Below are positions 34,082 through 43,949 of a DNA stretch of 64,000 nt, piece after piece. The position numbers were made by a program, and so were the translations under genes. Origin of the DNA: Methylococcaceae bacterium (GTDB lineage: Bacteria; Pseudomonadota; Gammaproteobacteria; Methylococcales; Methylococcaceae); the NCBI GenBank assembly GCA_004299145.1, contig SCQD01000044.1:1-64000 (forward strand). The letters are read 5' to 3'. The notes beneath the pieces are model-generated. The model worked only from the letters and a program-made list of their open reading frames with translations, searched no databases and was not told the origin of the DNA. Numbering within the stretch: position 1 is the first letter of the stretch; every line of letters starts with the position of its first letter.

Positions 34082-35257
34082 TTATTGTTTGCTCCCACCA
34101 CTTTTGCTGGTGAGTGCAAGAATGTTGGTAGGATTGCTGCGCATCAGCCGGGATTTTTCCCGTTGCCGTTTCAGAGCCAGTTCTACTAATTTTTTAATTA
34201 AAGCCGCAAAAGTAATCCCGGAAGGCTGCCAAAGATAAAAGGACATGGAGCCGGGAATTGCGTTGATTTCATTCACATAGACCTGACGTGCGGTACGATC
34301 GACGAGAAAATCGATGCGTGCAACGCCACAGGCGCCAACAGCCAAAAAGGTTTGGCGCGCAAGATTTTGAATAGTACGGCTAAGGTCCTCGTCGATTTCG
34401 GCAGGGATTTTACGCAAAGCCGATTGCATGCCTTTGGCCCCGCTGCTTTTGGACTGATATTTATCGGCGAACGAAAGAAAATCGGCAGAACGTAAGGGTT
34501 CCTCGCAAACCGAGGCGGAAGTTTCGTCGCCATCACCCATAACTGCACAATTAATCTCAAGCAGATTGGGTACTAATTTTTCAACGATGATACGATCAGC
34601 GAATGACGCCGCCAGATCGATAGCATCATCGATATCGTTTTCGGACTGCACGACAGTGACGCCTATACTGGAACCCAGATTGGCGGGTTTGACGATGGCC
34701 GGGAAACCGATGCGTAGCTGAACGTCATCTTTAAATGCATCGGACTGGCTGAACCAGGCCTTATTGGACATCCATAGATAGTCCACCATGGGTAGACCAT
34801 ATTGGCGGCAGATTTCCTTGAAGCGAATTTTATCCATGCCGAGCGCTGAAGCGGTTACGTCACAGCCCACATAAGGAATGCCATACATTTCGAGCATCCC
34901 CTGCAAACAGCCATCCTCGCCGAAGGTGCCGTGGGTTACCGGGAAGGCAACGTCGATACTGTCGATGAGGTTGCGGCGAAACGGCGAAGCAGGGTAACGC
35001 TGCAATAAAAGTTGCTCATTATGGCCTATGGGAACAACGCGCGTGCAGTGGCGCATCACCGAATCCAGGTTCCGGTAATTATCTATTTCCAACAAATCGG
35101 CACCGCTAAACCAGTGGCCTTCCTTGGAGATATAGACAGGCACAACGCGAAAGAAAGTTGAATCGACGGCGTTTATTACTTGCAACGCCGACAAAATCGA
35201 AATTTCGTGTTCGACGGAGCGGCCACCAAAAAGTACACCCAGGCTGATTTTCATCAT
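34082..35257 (-). CDS. D-alanine--D-alanine ligase family protein
   Basis: 'LGVLFGGRSVEHEISILSALQV', 'FPVTHGTFGEDGCLQGMLEMYGIPYVGCDV', 'VNEINAIPGSMSFYLW'; 'FADKYQSKSSGAKGMQS' in the omega-loop region. Confidence 0.93.
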   Translation of the reverse strand: MMKISLGVLFGGRSVEHEISILSALQVINAVDSTFFRVVPVYISKEGHWFSGADLLEIDNYRNLDSVMRHCTRVVPIGHNEQLLLQRYPASPFRRNLIDSIDVAFPVTHGTFGEDGCLQGMLEMYGIPYVGCDVTASALGMDKIRFKEICRQYGLPMVDYLWMSNKAWFSQSDAFKDDVQLRIGFPAIVKPANLGSSIGVTVVQSENDIDDAIDLAASFADRIIVEKLVPNLLEINCAVMGDGDETSASVCEEPLRSADFLSFADKYQSKSSGAKGMQSALRKIPAEIDEDLSRTIQNLARQTFLAVGACGVARIDFLVDRTARQVYVNEINAIPGSMSFYLWQPSGITFAALIKKLVELALKRQREKSRLMRSNPTNILALTSKSGGSKQ

Positions 35258-35262
35258 ATTGG

Positions 35263-36864
35263 TTAAACTTCGTTATAGGTATCAGGTAAATCATTTTCAT
35301 AAAGGACCACGTCACCCGGGGATATGCGTCCATCCAAATGCGATTGCGCACTTTTCAAATCGGCTGCGATATAAACCTGATCGGCAGGAAAGCCGGCTTC
35401 CGTCAGGCCCACCAAAATGGGCTCAGCACGCTTAGGCCCAACGAGGATAATGTAATCACAGACACCGGCAGCCTGAGCACCGAATGCTTTATTCAAGGCA
35501 AACTCCCGCTCGCCCAGCTCGACCATCCCAGGCGTCAGCAGAAATTTACGGTTGCCGTCAAAAGTAGCCAATACGTCCAAGGCATATTTGGCGCCAAGCG
35601 GATTGGAACTGAAAGCATCGTCCAAAATAGTTATGCCGGTAGTAGTTCGCTTGATTTCCAACCGATGCGGCGCGCAGGGCAGCGCCGCGACGGCAGGCGC
35701 CAAAACGGATGCAGGAATGCCGAGTTCATGACTGACTGCAATGGCGGCAAGGATGTTATAGACATTATGTTTGCCCAGCAGGCGGGCATGAAACCGGTAA
35801 TTGATGTTCTGGGGCATGAGCACGGTGAATTCGGTGCCCTTAGCGCTATAAACGATATCGGTTGCGCGATAATCCGCATCCAAAGTATCAATGCCATAGC
35901 TGATGTAGCGTGGGCCAATCGGCTTGGCGGATTGATGCAGCATGACGTCATCCAGATTGAAAAAAGCCATGCCATTGCTGGCAAGACCGGTAAAAAGCTC
36001 AAGTTTGGTGGCGGTAACGGCATCGATACTGCCAAAAGTTTCCAGGTGCTGTTCACCGATGGCTGTAATAATCCCGATTTTAGGAGCCACCAAATCACAA
36101 AGCTCTTTGATATCTCCAGGTTGCCGGGCTCCCATCTCAACGATAAAAAGCTCGTGAACGGGGCGCAGCATAGTGCGGATGACACGGACCACACCCATGG
36201 TCGTGTTATAGCTGAGGGGGGTCGCCAAGGAATTAAACCGGGTAGACAACAATTGATTAAGAACCAGTTTGGTAGAGGTTTTACCATAACTACCCGTAAT
36301 GCCGATGACCGGCAAATCCACGTGTTTGGCAAGAATCAGCTTGGCATCGTAGTAATAAAAACGGCTGATAGTCCATTCCAAGGGCAAGACCAAGGCATTG
36401 CTCAGCAATAAAAGTACAGGCGAAAAGCACCCCAACACAACTAAAGCAAACAGCAGATAAAAGCCGGCAGGTAGCGAGAATGCAAAACAAGCCGGCAAAA
36501 ATTCATGGGATAAAACGGCGCTAAATCCAAATAAAGCCGCATGGGCGCAAAGTAAGCGGATGACGCGCGGGGTAAAGGCCAGCTTCAACTTTGCAGGTGG
36601 GCGAGAATAAGTGGCAAACAGTGTGGGATAGAGCACACACCAAGCAGCCAGGGCGGCAATAGGCTTAAAGACAAACAGAGCCAAAGGCAAAAAACCCAAA
36701 ACCTGGCGCAAGTGCAAAAAACGCCGAAAGTCTTGACTCAACCAACGAACATAGCGCAAAGACCGGTAACTGTTTTGCTGAAGCATATGCACATCGTGCA
36801 AAACATCGGCATGAACGCCTAATGTGTAGTTGAAAACGGCGAGAATGATTTGATGTATGGGCAT
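35263..36864 (-). CDS. Mur ligase family protein (MurF-like catalytic and C-terminal domains fused to an N-terminal multi-TM region)
   Basis: About 190 aa hydrophobic N-terminus, then 'VDLPVIGITGSYGKTSTKLVLNQLLSTRFN' P-loop, 'IVEMGARQPGDIKELCDLVAPKIGIITAIGEQHLETFGS', 'TGITILDDAFSSNPLGAKYALDVLA'. Confidence 0.9.
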   Translation of the reverse strand: MPIHQIILAVFNYTLGVHADVLHDVHMLQQNSYRSLRYVRWLSQDFRRFLHLRQVLGFLPLALFVFKPIAALAAWCVLYPTLFATYSRPPAKLKLAFTPRVIRLLCAHAALFGFSAVLSHEFLPACFAFSLPAGFYLLFALVVLGCFSPVLLLLSNALVLPLEWTISRFYYYDAKLILAKHVDLPVIGITGSYGKTSTKLVLNQLLSTRFNSLATPLSYNTTMGVVRVIRTMLRPVHELFIVEMGARQPGDIKELCDLVAPKIGIITAIGEQHLETFGSIDAVTATKLELFTGLASNGMAFFNLDDVMLHQSAKPIGPRYISYGIDTLDADYRATDIVYSAKGTEFTVLMPQNINYRFHARLLGKHNVYNILAAIAVSHELGIPASVLAPAVAALPCAPHRLEIKRTTTGITILDDAFSSNPLGAKYALDVLATFDGNRKFLLTPGMVELGEREFALNKAFGAQAAGVCDYIILVGPKRAEPILVGLTEAGFPADQVYIAADLKSAQSHLDGRISPGDVVLYENDLPDTYNEV

Positions 36865-36867
36865 GAA

Positions 36868-37638
36868 TTAATGGCTAAGAAAATGATTCACGATAGTATA
36901 AAACTCCTGGGGTTTATCCAGGTAGCAATAATGGCCGGCATTTTTCAACACGACCAAGCCGGAGTCAGGAATACGCTTTTCCATGATTTTGGCTTGATAT
37001 AAAGGCGTGGTCTGGTCGCTATCGCCCCACATTAAAAGGGTAGGTACTTTGATTTGTGGCAAAAGAGGAGAAAGATCTTCGTTAACGACTTTAACCAGTA
37101 TTTGCCGCAATAATGGAGCGGCATTGCGGTAATCGCTGGAGCCAAATTGTTGCTGCAACCGCTCGAGCAAACGCGCTTGCAATTGAGCGGGCAAAATTCT
37201 CAAACAGAATTTTGCCGATTTATAACAGTAAACTTTACAGTAATAAATCAAAGATTTTTTGCTGGGTACGCCGGCACTGTTGACCAGAATCAACTTGCCT
37301 GCAATTCCCCTGGAGCCTAATACGATGGAAATGCGGCCACCGAAAGAATGGCCAATCAATACAGGGTGAGCGAGATTCAAAAACTTTAAAAAATGCTCGA
37401 CCAAATGACAGTAATCAAACAGCGACCATGCGCCAGGGGGAGCTGCACTGCTACCAAAACCCGGTAAGTCGAGGGAAATTACGCGAAACCCAGCGGACAG
37501 ATCACGTTCAAGCCGGCTAAAACTGGAAATTTCACTGCCCCATCCATGCAGCAAAACCACGGGCAAGCCATTCCCGACGTCGCGGTAATTTAATAAAACT
37601 CCATCAATAGTGGCCGATTTTTGAGGCATAGAAAACAA
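36868..37638 (-). CDS. Alpha/beta-fold hydrolase
   Basis: 'PVVLLHGWGSEISSFSRLERDLSAGFRVISLDLPGFGSS', nucleophile elbow 'LIGHSFGGRISI', 'LLMWGDSDQTTPL', 'AGHYCYLDKP'. Confidence 0.92.
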   Translation of the reverse strand: MFSMPQKSATIDGVLLNYRDVGNGLPVVLLHGWGSEISSFSRLERDLSAGFRVISLDLPGFGSSAAPPGAWSLFDYCHLVEHFLKFLNLAHPVLIGHSFGGRISIVLGSRGIAGKLILVNSAGVPSKKSLIYYCKVYCYKSAKFCLRILPAQLQARLLERLQQQFGSSDYRNAAPLLRQILVKVVNEDLSPLLPQIKVPTLLMWGDSDQTTPLYQAKIMEKRIPDSGLVVLKNAGHYCYLDKPQEFYTIVNHFLSH

Positions 37639-37719
37639 ATAATGGTCGAAACAAAGGAAGATAATTGATTAATATATCAGCATAAAACCCATGAAACCAC
37701 ATCCGTTGTTTTACCGCCC

Positions 37720-38763
37720 ATGACTGATAAAACAGCAGCGTCCCGCCAGCCATACCGCCTATGCGTAGCGCCTATGCTGGATTGGACCGATAGACACTAC
37801 CGATACTTCGCCCGGCTGCTGAGCCGCCATACGCTGTTGTATAGCGAAATGATCACAGCCGCCGCATTGCGGCACGGCGATGCGTCACGATTATTGGCAT
37901 TCGATGAGCGGGAAAAACCCCTGGCATTGCAGCTAGGCGGCAGTGATCCCACGCTGATGGCGGATGCAGCGCGGCTCGGTGCTGCACAGGGTTATGACGA
38001 AATCAACCTCAACGTCGGCTGTCCGAGTCCTCGCGTCAGCCAGGGCCGCTTCGGCGCATGCTTAATGCTGGAGCCGGAGTTGGTGGCCGAATGCGTGGCC
38101 GCCATGCAAGCCGCCGTGGACGTGCCGGTAACGGTAAAAACCCGATTGGGCGTGGATCATCAGGATTCCTATGAATTTCTGTGCCGATTCGTGGCAACCG
38201 TGGCGCAAACCGGCTGCGGCAGATTCATCATCCATGCCCGCAAAGCTTGGCTGGAAGGACTGTCGCCCAAGCAAAACCGCGAAATTCCACCGTTGCGCTA
38301 CGAGTGGGTATACGCACTCAAGCAAGCCTTCCCACAACTGGACATCATACTCAACGGCGGCGTGCAAAACCTGGAACAAGCTGAAAGCCATTTGCGCCAA
38401 GTCGACGGCGTCATGATAGGTCGGGCCGCTTATCATGATCCCTACCTGCTGGCGCAAGCGGATGGGCGCATCTATGGCGATGAGCACCCCATACCGGAAC
38501 GCGCCGAAATCGTAGAGCGACTATTACCCTACATAGCAGAACAACAGGCGCAAGGCACAAGGTTGCATTCCATAACGCGCCACATGCTGGGACTGTTTCA
38601 CAACCAGGCGGGCGGGCGGATTTGGCGCCGGCATTTAAGCACGCACGGCGTCAGGGCAGGCGCCGACGGCAGGGTGTTGAAAGCAGCGCTGACGCTGGCA
38701 GCAAGTGTCAAAAATTTGTCGCAACCGCTTCCAGGGGAGTCCGGGCCGGAGTATACTATCTAG
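37720..38763 (+). CDS. dusA: tRNA-dihydrouridine(20/20a) synthase DusA
   Basis: 'LCVAPMLDWTDRHYRYFARLLSRHTLLYSEMITAAALRHGD', 'EINLNVGCPSPRVSQGRFGACLM', 'RFIIHARKAWLEGLSPKQNREIPPLRY'. Confidence 0.97.
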   Translation: MTDKTAASRQPYRLCVAPMLDWTDRHYRYFARLLSRHTLLYSEMITAAALRHGDASRLLAFDEREKPLALQLGGSDPTLMADAARLGAAQGYDEINLNVGCPSPRVSQGRFGACLMLEPELVAECVAAMQAAVDVPVTVKTRLGVDHQDSYEFLCRFVATVAQTGCGRFIIHARKAWLEGLSPKQNREIPPLRYEWVYALKQAFPQLDIILNGGVQNLEQAESHLRQVDGVMIGRAAYHDPYLLAQADGRIYGDEHPIPERAEIVERLLPYIAEQQAQGTRLHSITRHMLGLFHNQAGGRIWRRHLSTHGVRAGADGRVLKAALTLAASVKNLSQPLPGESGPEYTI

Positions 38764-38770
38764 GCAATAA

Positions 38771-39125
38771 GGGGGCGACATGGCTTCGACGTGGATCGCA
38801 AAACCTTAGGTGCATGCCGAGGGGCAGAGAACCTCGTAAATCCAACTGCACATTTATAGTTGCCAACGACGACAACTACGCTCTGGCTGCTTAGTCGGCC
38901 AGCCTTCGTGAGAATGCCTGCTTATGGGCGTTCTTCTCGGGGGTAACCCAAACATAAGCTACGTGGTGAAGCCTGTCCGGGGCGGATCCGCTAAAACCTC
39001 ACGGAATCGCTGAATGCTCCCTGCCCGTCGGGCAGCCTTCAGTTAAATCAATAGGCTGGGATAAGCATGTAGATCCGAGGGCGGAGGATTTGCGGACGCG
39101 GGTTCAATTCCCGCCGCCTCCACCA
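38771..39125 (+). ncRNA. ssrA: Transfer-messenger RNA (tmRNA), tag peptide ANDDNYALAA
   Basis: 5' GGGGGCGACATGG, internal 'gccaacgacgacaactacgctctggctgcttag', 3' tRNA-like end 'gcggacgcgggttcaattcccgccgcctccacca'. Confidence 0.97.
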
Positions 39126-39151
39126 TTTAACGCATTAAAACAAACGAAAAG

Positions 39152-39178
39152 GCCGCCTATAAAGGCGGCTTTTTTTTT
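39152..39178 (+). terminator. Rho-independent terminator after ssrA
   Basis: GCCGCCTATAAAGGCGGC followed by a T9 tract. Confidence 0.9.
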
Positions 39179-39337
39179 ACCCGCTCCATGTTGGAGCGAT
39201 TTTGAGCAGCCGAAAGCATAATGTTCCGACCGTCGGCAAATCGCCGAGGGCTATGGTCGCGCCAGCCTGCACTTGGCCCAATTACTGCGCGACGCGCTGG
39301 CCTGAAGGCGAAGCAAACCCAATTCCCATGGTATGGG

Positions 39338-41419
39338 TTAAAACCCAACGTTCCATTTAAAACGCAACCAGATTTCCCGTTCACTGCGCTCGATGTTGTA
39401 CTGGCCGCCGAAATCGGCCGCCGGATCGTAGACGCGCGAATTGAAGACGTTGTCGATGCCGAAATTGTAAGAAATGCCGGCGTTGATGTTCCCCGAACCG
39501 AAAACGTTGGCGATCAGGAATGGAGCGGGCTTATCGCCGGCATAGCCGTTGGTGTCGGGACGGCTGCTGCTGTAGACCAAAGAAAAGCCGAGGCGCTGGC
39601 TGCCCACGTAGTTGTAGTTCGCCAGGAAGCTGCCGTTCCATGAAGCCAGATAGGGCAGCCGGCCAGTGTCCTGGTTTTCAGCGTTCAGCAAAGCGCCGCT
39701 CAAACGCAGGTCCAACGAGTCCAGCGGCTTGTACTGCAACACCGCTTCCGCGCCGAGCATGCGCCAGGAAGCGCCGCTGTTGGCAAAGTATTCATCCTCG
39801 TCGTCCGGCGTGGGGGTTTCGTGGATGGTGTCGCTGACGGTGTTATGGAACAGTGTGAGGTTGATATTGGCCCGCTGCCAGTGGTAACCATAGCCCAACT
39901 CCACCGATTCGATGCGCTCCGGTTTGGGAATGGGCGGGATGAAATCGGTGCCTTCCAATACTTTCAAGTATTCGCGGAAAGTGGGGGTGCGGATGGCCGT
40001 GCCGTACAGCAGCTTCCAGGTTTGCTGGTCGTCCGGGCTGAAAACCAGCGCGGCGCGGTAGTTGAAAAAGCCGCCGAATTGCTCGAACTGGTCATAGCGG
40101 CCGCCCAGCGTCAGATTCAGTTGCGGCAGGATGTTCCAAACATCCTGAAAAAATACCGCCACGTCGTCGTTGGCGATGTTCGGGTTGGACAGCAGCGACC
40201 CGGTGACGGGCTGCGGGAAAAAGCCGGTTTTGAAATAGAAGCGGCGCTCGGTGTCCATGTTGACGGCTTCCGAGTGCATCCAGTTAAGGCCCAGCGCCAG
40301 CACGTGGTCGTCGAACAGCCGCTTGAAGCCGGTCACGGTGCCGCCCGCCATGGCCGCGTTCTGCTGTTCTTCGTAGCCGAGGCGCTGCGTGATCTGTTCG
40401 ACTTCGTGCTCCCGTGCGTTGTCGCGGGTGTAATAAAAATTCGCCTGTATCTTGCCTTTATCCAGATCGCCCACCTCGTAGAGCGCCTGCAAAGTCAGCG
40501 AATCTTCTTCGACAAAAGAATTCTGCGTATCGGGAATGAACAGGAACGGGGTGTTGTTGCGGTAATAATCGGCCAGCAACGTCATTCCTTCGAACGGCGA
40601 AGCCTTGATAAATGCGTTGGCATATTCCTCGTCGAGCGGCTGCAAGCTGTTGCCGCCGATGAAACTTTTGCGGTCATCGCGAAACGGCGCATCCTGAGTC
40701 AGCACGCTGGCGAAGGCTTGCAGCCGTTCGCTGTTGTATTGCAGCGTGCCCTTGTAGCGGGCGTTGTCGCCGCCTTCCACGGTCGCTTCGACCTTTTGGC
40801 CGTTCTGGGTGAAGTCGCGCGTGGTTACCGAGATGATGCCGCCGAAAGCATTGGCGCCATACAAGGCCGATGCCGGCCCCAGGATGATTTCGACTTTTTC
40901 GATTTTTTCCAGCGGAAAATTGTCGCCGAGCGAAAAATTGCCGTAGTAGAGGTGCTGCCGGCGCACGCCGTCCACCAGCAACACCATCTTGTCGTTGTAG
41001 CGGTCCAGCAAGCCGCGCGCCCAGATGGAGCGGTGCCGCTTGCGGTGCTGGGCGAGCTGGAGTCCCGGCACATAGGCGAGCAGATCGTCGAGGCGACGGA
41101 TGCCCATGCGCTCGAAATCGGTGCGGGTGAAGCTGTACACCGTGCCCGGTGCTTTCGCTTGCTGGGTCGGCAGCAGCGACGCGGCGCTGACGATTTCCAC
41201 GTTCATCAGCTCGTTGAGCGGCATGTCGAGCAAATTCGCTGCTGCCGTACCGGCGCCGGCTTCTCCCCAGGCGGAGGGCGTAGCGGCCAACAGCACTGCC
41301 AGCAAATACGCCTGCAAGCGTGCACACCGCCCGGTCACGGTTGCTACATCTCGGCCGTCGATGGTGTAGAGGCTATGCGGCGCAGATTGGGCAGGCATGG
41401 TTTGAGGATGGGAACACAA
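39338..41419 (-). CDS. TonB-dependent receptor plug/barrel protein
   Basis: 'FERMGIRRLDDLLAYVPGLQL', 'VEIILGPASALYGANAFGGIISVTTRDF' plug; C-terminal aromatic-rich 'REIWLRFKWNVGF'. Confidence 0.92.
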   Translation of the reverse strand: MCSHPQTMPAQSAPHSLYTIDGRDVATVTGRCARLQAYLLAVLLAATPSAWGEAGAGTAAANLLDMPLNELMNVEIVSAASLLPTQQAKAPGTVYSFTRTDFERMGIRRLDDLLAYVPGLQLAQHRKRHRSIWARGLLDRYNDKMVLLVDGVRRQHLYYGNFSLGDNFPLEKIEKVEIILGPASALYGANAFGGIISVTTRDFTQNGQKVEATVEGGDNARYKGTLQYNSERLQAFASVLTQDAPFRDDRKSFIGGNSLQPLDEEYANAFIKASPFEGMTLLADYYRNNTPFLFIPDTQNSFVEEDSLTLQALYEVGDLDKGKIQANFYYTRDNAREHEVEQITQRLGYEEQQNAAMAGGTVTGFKRLFDDHVLALGLNWMHSEAVNMDTERRFYFKTGFFPQPVTGSLLSNPNIANDDVAVFFQDVWNILPQLNLTLGGRYDQFEQFGGFFNYRAALVFSPDDQQTWKLLYGTAIRTPTFREYLKVLEGTDFIPPIPKPERIESVELGYGYHWQRANINLTLFHNTVSDTIHETPTPDDEDEYFANSGASWRMLGAEAVLQYKPLDSLDLRLSGALLNAENQDTGRLPYLASWNGSFLANYNYVGSQRLGFSLVYSSSRPDTNGYAGDKPAPFLIANVFGSGNINAGISYNFGIDNVFNSRVYDPAADFGGQYNIERSEREIWLRFKWNVGF

Positions 41420-41544
41420 GAAAAGACTGGGAATTGTAACCGCTCAGCCCGAAGTATCTTTAACCCCGTTTTCCCAGTCAATGCCGGTGCCGGTTTTCCG
41501 GTTAAAATGCCCGATATTTCCGCTTTCCAGCATGCATACCGACC

Positions 41545-42849
41545 ATGAATACCTTGAAAATCAATCGGCTTGATACCCGGGACGCCGACTTCCAGGACCG
41601 CCTGGACCAGTTGCTGCGCTACAACGACAGCACGGATGCAACGATTCAGCAACGGGTCACGGACATTATCCAGCGGGTGCGCAGTGACGGGGATGCGGCC
41701 CTGCTCGACTATACCCAGCGTTTTGACCAGTTCAGCGTCGCCGGCGTGGCCGAACTGGAATTGCCCAAGGCGCAGCTGGAGCAAGCTTGGCGTGACTTGC
41801 CGAGTGATTTGGCCGAAGCCTTGCAATTTGCCGCCCAGCGCATCCGCACGTACGCCGAATACCAGAAGTTGCAGTCCTGGAGTTTCCAGGACAGCGACGG
41901 CAGCCAGCTCGGCCAGCAGGTGACCCCGCTGGATCGCGTCGGCCTGTACGTGCCCGGCGGCAAAGCGGCTTACCCGTCTTCGGTGCTGATGAACGCGATA
42001 CCGGCCAAAGTGGCCGGCGTGCCGGAAATCGTCATGGTCTCGCCCACGCCCAAGGGCGAAATCAACGCCTTGGTGCTGGCGGCGGCGCACTTGGCCGGGG
42101 TGGACCGCGTGTTTCGCCTCGGCGGCGCCCAGGCGGTGGCGGCGCTGGCTTATGGCACGGCGACCATTCCGCGCGTGGATAAAATCGTCGGCCCCGGCAA
42201 TATCTACGTGGCCACGGCGAAAAAACAGGTGTTCGGCCAGGTGGGCATCGACATGGTGGCCGGGCCGTCGGAAATCCTGGTCATTTGCGACGGTGGCACC
42301 GATCCCGACTGGATCGCCGCCGATCTGTTTTCCCAAGCCGAACACGATGAAGACGCCCAGGCCATCCTGCTCAGCCCGGATGCAGCGTTTTTGGACGCGG
42401 TGGCCGCCGGCATACGCCGGCTGTTGCCCGATATGCCGCGCGCCGCCGTCATCGAACGGTCTTTGTCCGACCGGGGCGCGTTGATCCAGGTGCGGGATCT
42501 GGAGCAGGCCGCGCAGATCGCCAATCACATCGCCCCGGAACACCTGGAGCTGTCGGTAGCCGATCCCGAGGCTTTGCTGCCGCTGATCCGCAATGCCGGG
42601 GCGATTTTCATGGGGCGCTATACGGCGGAAGCGCTGGGCGATTACTGCGCCGGGCCGAATCACGTGCTGCCCACGGCGCGCACCGCCCGGTTTTCTTCGC
42701 CGCTGGGCGTGTATGACTTCCAAAAGCGTTCCAGCCTGATCAACTGTTCGGCGGCCGGTGCCGCCAAGCTGGGCAAAGTGGCCGACGTGCTGGCCATGGG
42801 CGAGGGCTTGCCGGCCCACGCACTGTCCGCTCGCCACCGGGTGCGGTGA
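41545..42849 (+). CDS. hisD: Histidinol dehydrogenase
   Basis: '[39 protein letters not shown]', '[34 protein letters not shown]'. Confidence 0.98.
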   Translation: MNTLKINRLDTRDADFQDRLDQLLRYNDSTDATIQQRVTDIIQRVRSDGDAALLDYTQRFDQFSVAGVAELELPKAQLEQAWRDLPSDLAEALQFAAQRIRTYAEYQKLQSWSFQDSDGSQLGQQVTPLDRVGLYVPGGKAAYPSSVLMNAIPAKVAGVPEIVMVSPTPKGEINALVLAAAHLAGVDRVFRLGGAQAVAALAYGTATIPRVDKIVGPGNIYVATAKKQVFGQVGIDMVAGPSEILVICDGGTDPDWIAADLFSQAEHDEDAQAILLSPDAAFLDAVAAGIRRLLPDMPRAAVIERSLSDRGALIQVRDLEQAAQIANHIAPEHLELSVADPEALLPLIRNAGAIFMGRYTAEALGDYCAGPNHVLPTARTARFSSPLGVYDFQKRSSLINCSAAGAAKLGKVADVLAMGEGLPAHALSARHRVR

Positions 42850-43925
42850 TGGGTACGACCGACGCGCTGGTAACCCGCTTGATCCGTCCCGAAATCCGCG
42901 CGCTCAGCGCTTATCACGTGGCCGACGCGGCCGGTTACGTGAAGCTGGACGCCATGGAAAACCCCTACGTCTGGCCGGAAGACATGAGACTGGACTGGCT
43001 GGCACGCTTGCAGACGGTGGCGATGAACCGCTACCCGGACCCGGCGCCGGCCCGGCTGAAAGCCTTGTTGCGCGAGGCCGACGGCATACCTGACGGCATG
43101 GCTTTGCTGCTGGGCAATGGTTCGGATGAAATCATCCAGATGCTGCTCATGGCGGTGGCGGGGCCGGAGGTCAGCGTGCTGGCGCCGGAACCGACCTTCG
43201 TCATGTACCGGCAGATCGCCCGCAGCCTGGGCTTGAACTTTATCGGCGTACCGCTGGCGGCGGATTTCTCGCTGGACCTGGCGGCCATGACGGCGGCCAT
43301 ATCCGAACACAAACCCGCGCTGGTATTCCTGGCCTATCCCAACAACCCGACCGGCAACCTGTTCGAACGGCAGGCGGTGGAAGCCATCCTGGCGGCGACG
43401 CCCGGCCTGGTGGTGCTGGACGAGGCATATGCGCCGTTTGCCGAAGCGACGTTCATGCGTGATTTGCCGAATTACCCCAACCTGCTGGTGATGCGCACTT
43501 TGTCCAAGCTGGGCTTGGCGGGCTTGCGCCTGGGCTATCTGGCGGGAACGCCGGCCTGGATCGACGAGTTGGACAAGGTGCGGCTGCCATACAACATCAA
43601 CGTGCTGACCCAGGTCACGGTGGAGTTTGCCCTGGAACACCATACGGTGTTCGACATGCAGACCGAGAATCTCCGGCGCGACCGGGAAAAACTATTCCAG
43701 GCCTTGCAGGCGCTGCCCGGCTTCACGCCGCTACCCAGCCGCGCCAACTTCATTCTGTTTCGCTGTGACGACCGCCCGGCAGCGGAAATATTCGATGCGC
43801 TGAAACGCGGCGGCATACTCATCAAAAACCTGTCCGGCGCGGGTGGTCCGTTGACCGACTGCTTGCGGGTGACGGTGGGTACGCCGGATGAAAACCGGCG
43901 TTTTTTGGCGGCGTTGCCGGCCTGA
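42849..43925 (+). CDS. hisC: Histidinol-phosphate aminotransferase
   Basis: 'VKLDAMENPYVWPEDM', 'GNGSDEIIQMLLMAVAGP', 'YPNNPTGNLFE', 'RTLSKLGLAGLRLGYL'; start overlaps hisD stop (ORF track GTG at 42846). Confidence 0.96.
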   Translation: MGTTDALVTRLIRPEIRALSAYHVADAAGYVKLDAMENPYVWPEDMRLDWLARLQTVAMNRYPDPAPARLKALLREADGIPDGMALLLGNGSDEIIQMLLMAVAGPEVSVLAPEPTFVMYRQIARSLGLNFIGVPLAADFSLDLAAMTAAISEHKPALVFLAYPNNPTGNLFERQAVEAILAATPGLVVLDEAYAPFAEATFMRDLPNYPNLLVMRTLSKLGLAGLRLGYLAGTPAWIDELDKVRLPYNINVLTQVTVEFALEHHTVFDMQTENLRRDREKLFQALQALPGFTPLPSRANFILFRCDDRPAAEIFDALKRGGILIKNLSGAGGPLTDCLRVTVGTPDENRRFLAALPA

Positions 43926-43949
43926 TGGGTGTTTCGTCTCCATGCCCCC

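Noticed and set aside
38622-38894. 90-aa ORF ending in ...ANDDNYALAA
   Set aside because: Runs out of dusA into tmRNA; the terminal residues are the tmRNA tag, not a protein gene.
39821-41548. 575-aa ORF antisense to the TonB receptor
   Set aside because: Low-complexity H/Q/R/V-rich translation mirroring a GC-rich coding gene on the other strand; the minus-strand receptor has clear domain motifs.
41344-42837. 497-aa ORF antisense to hisD
   Set aside because: Shadow ORF; hisD on the plus strand is unambiguous.
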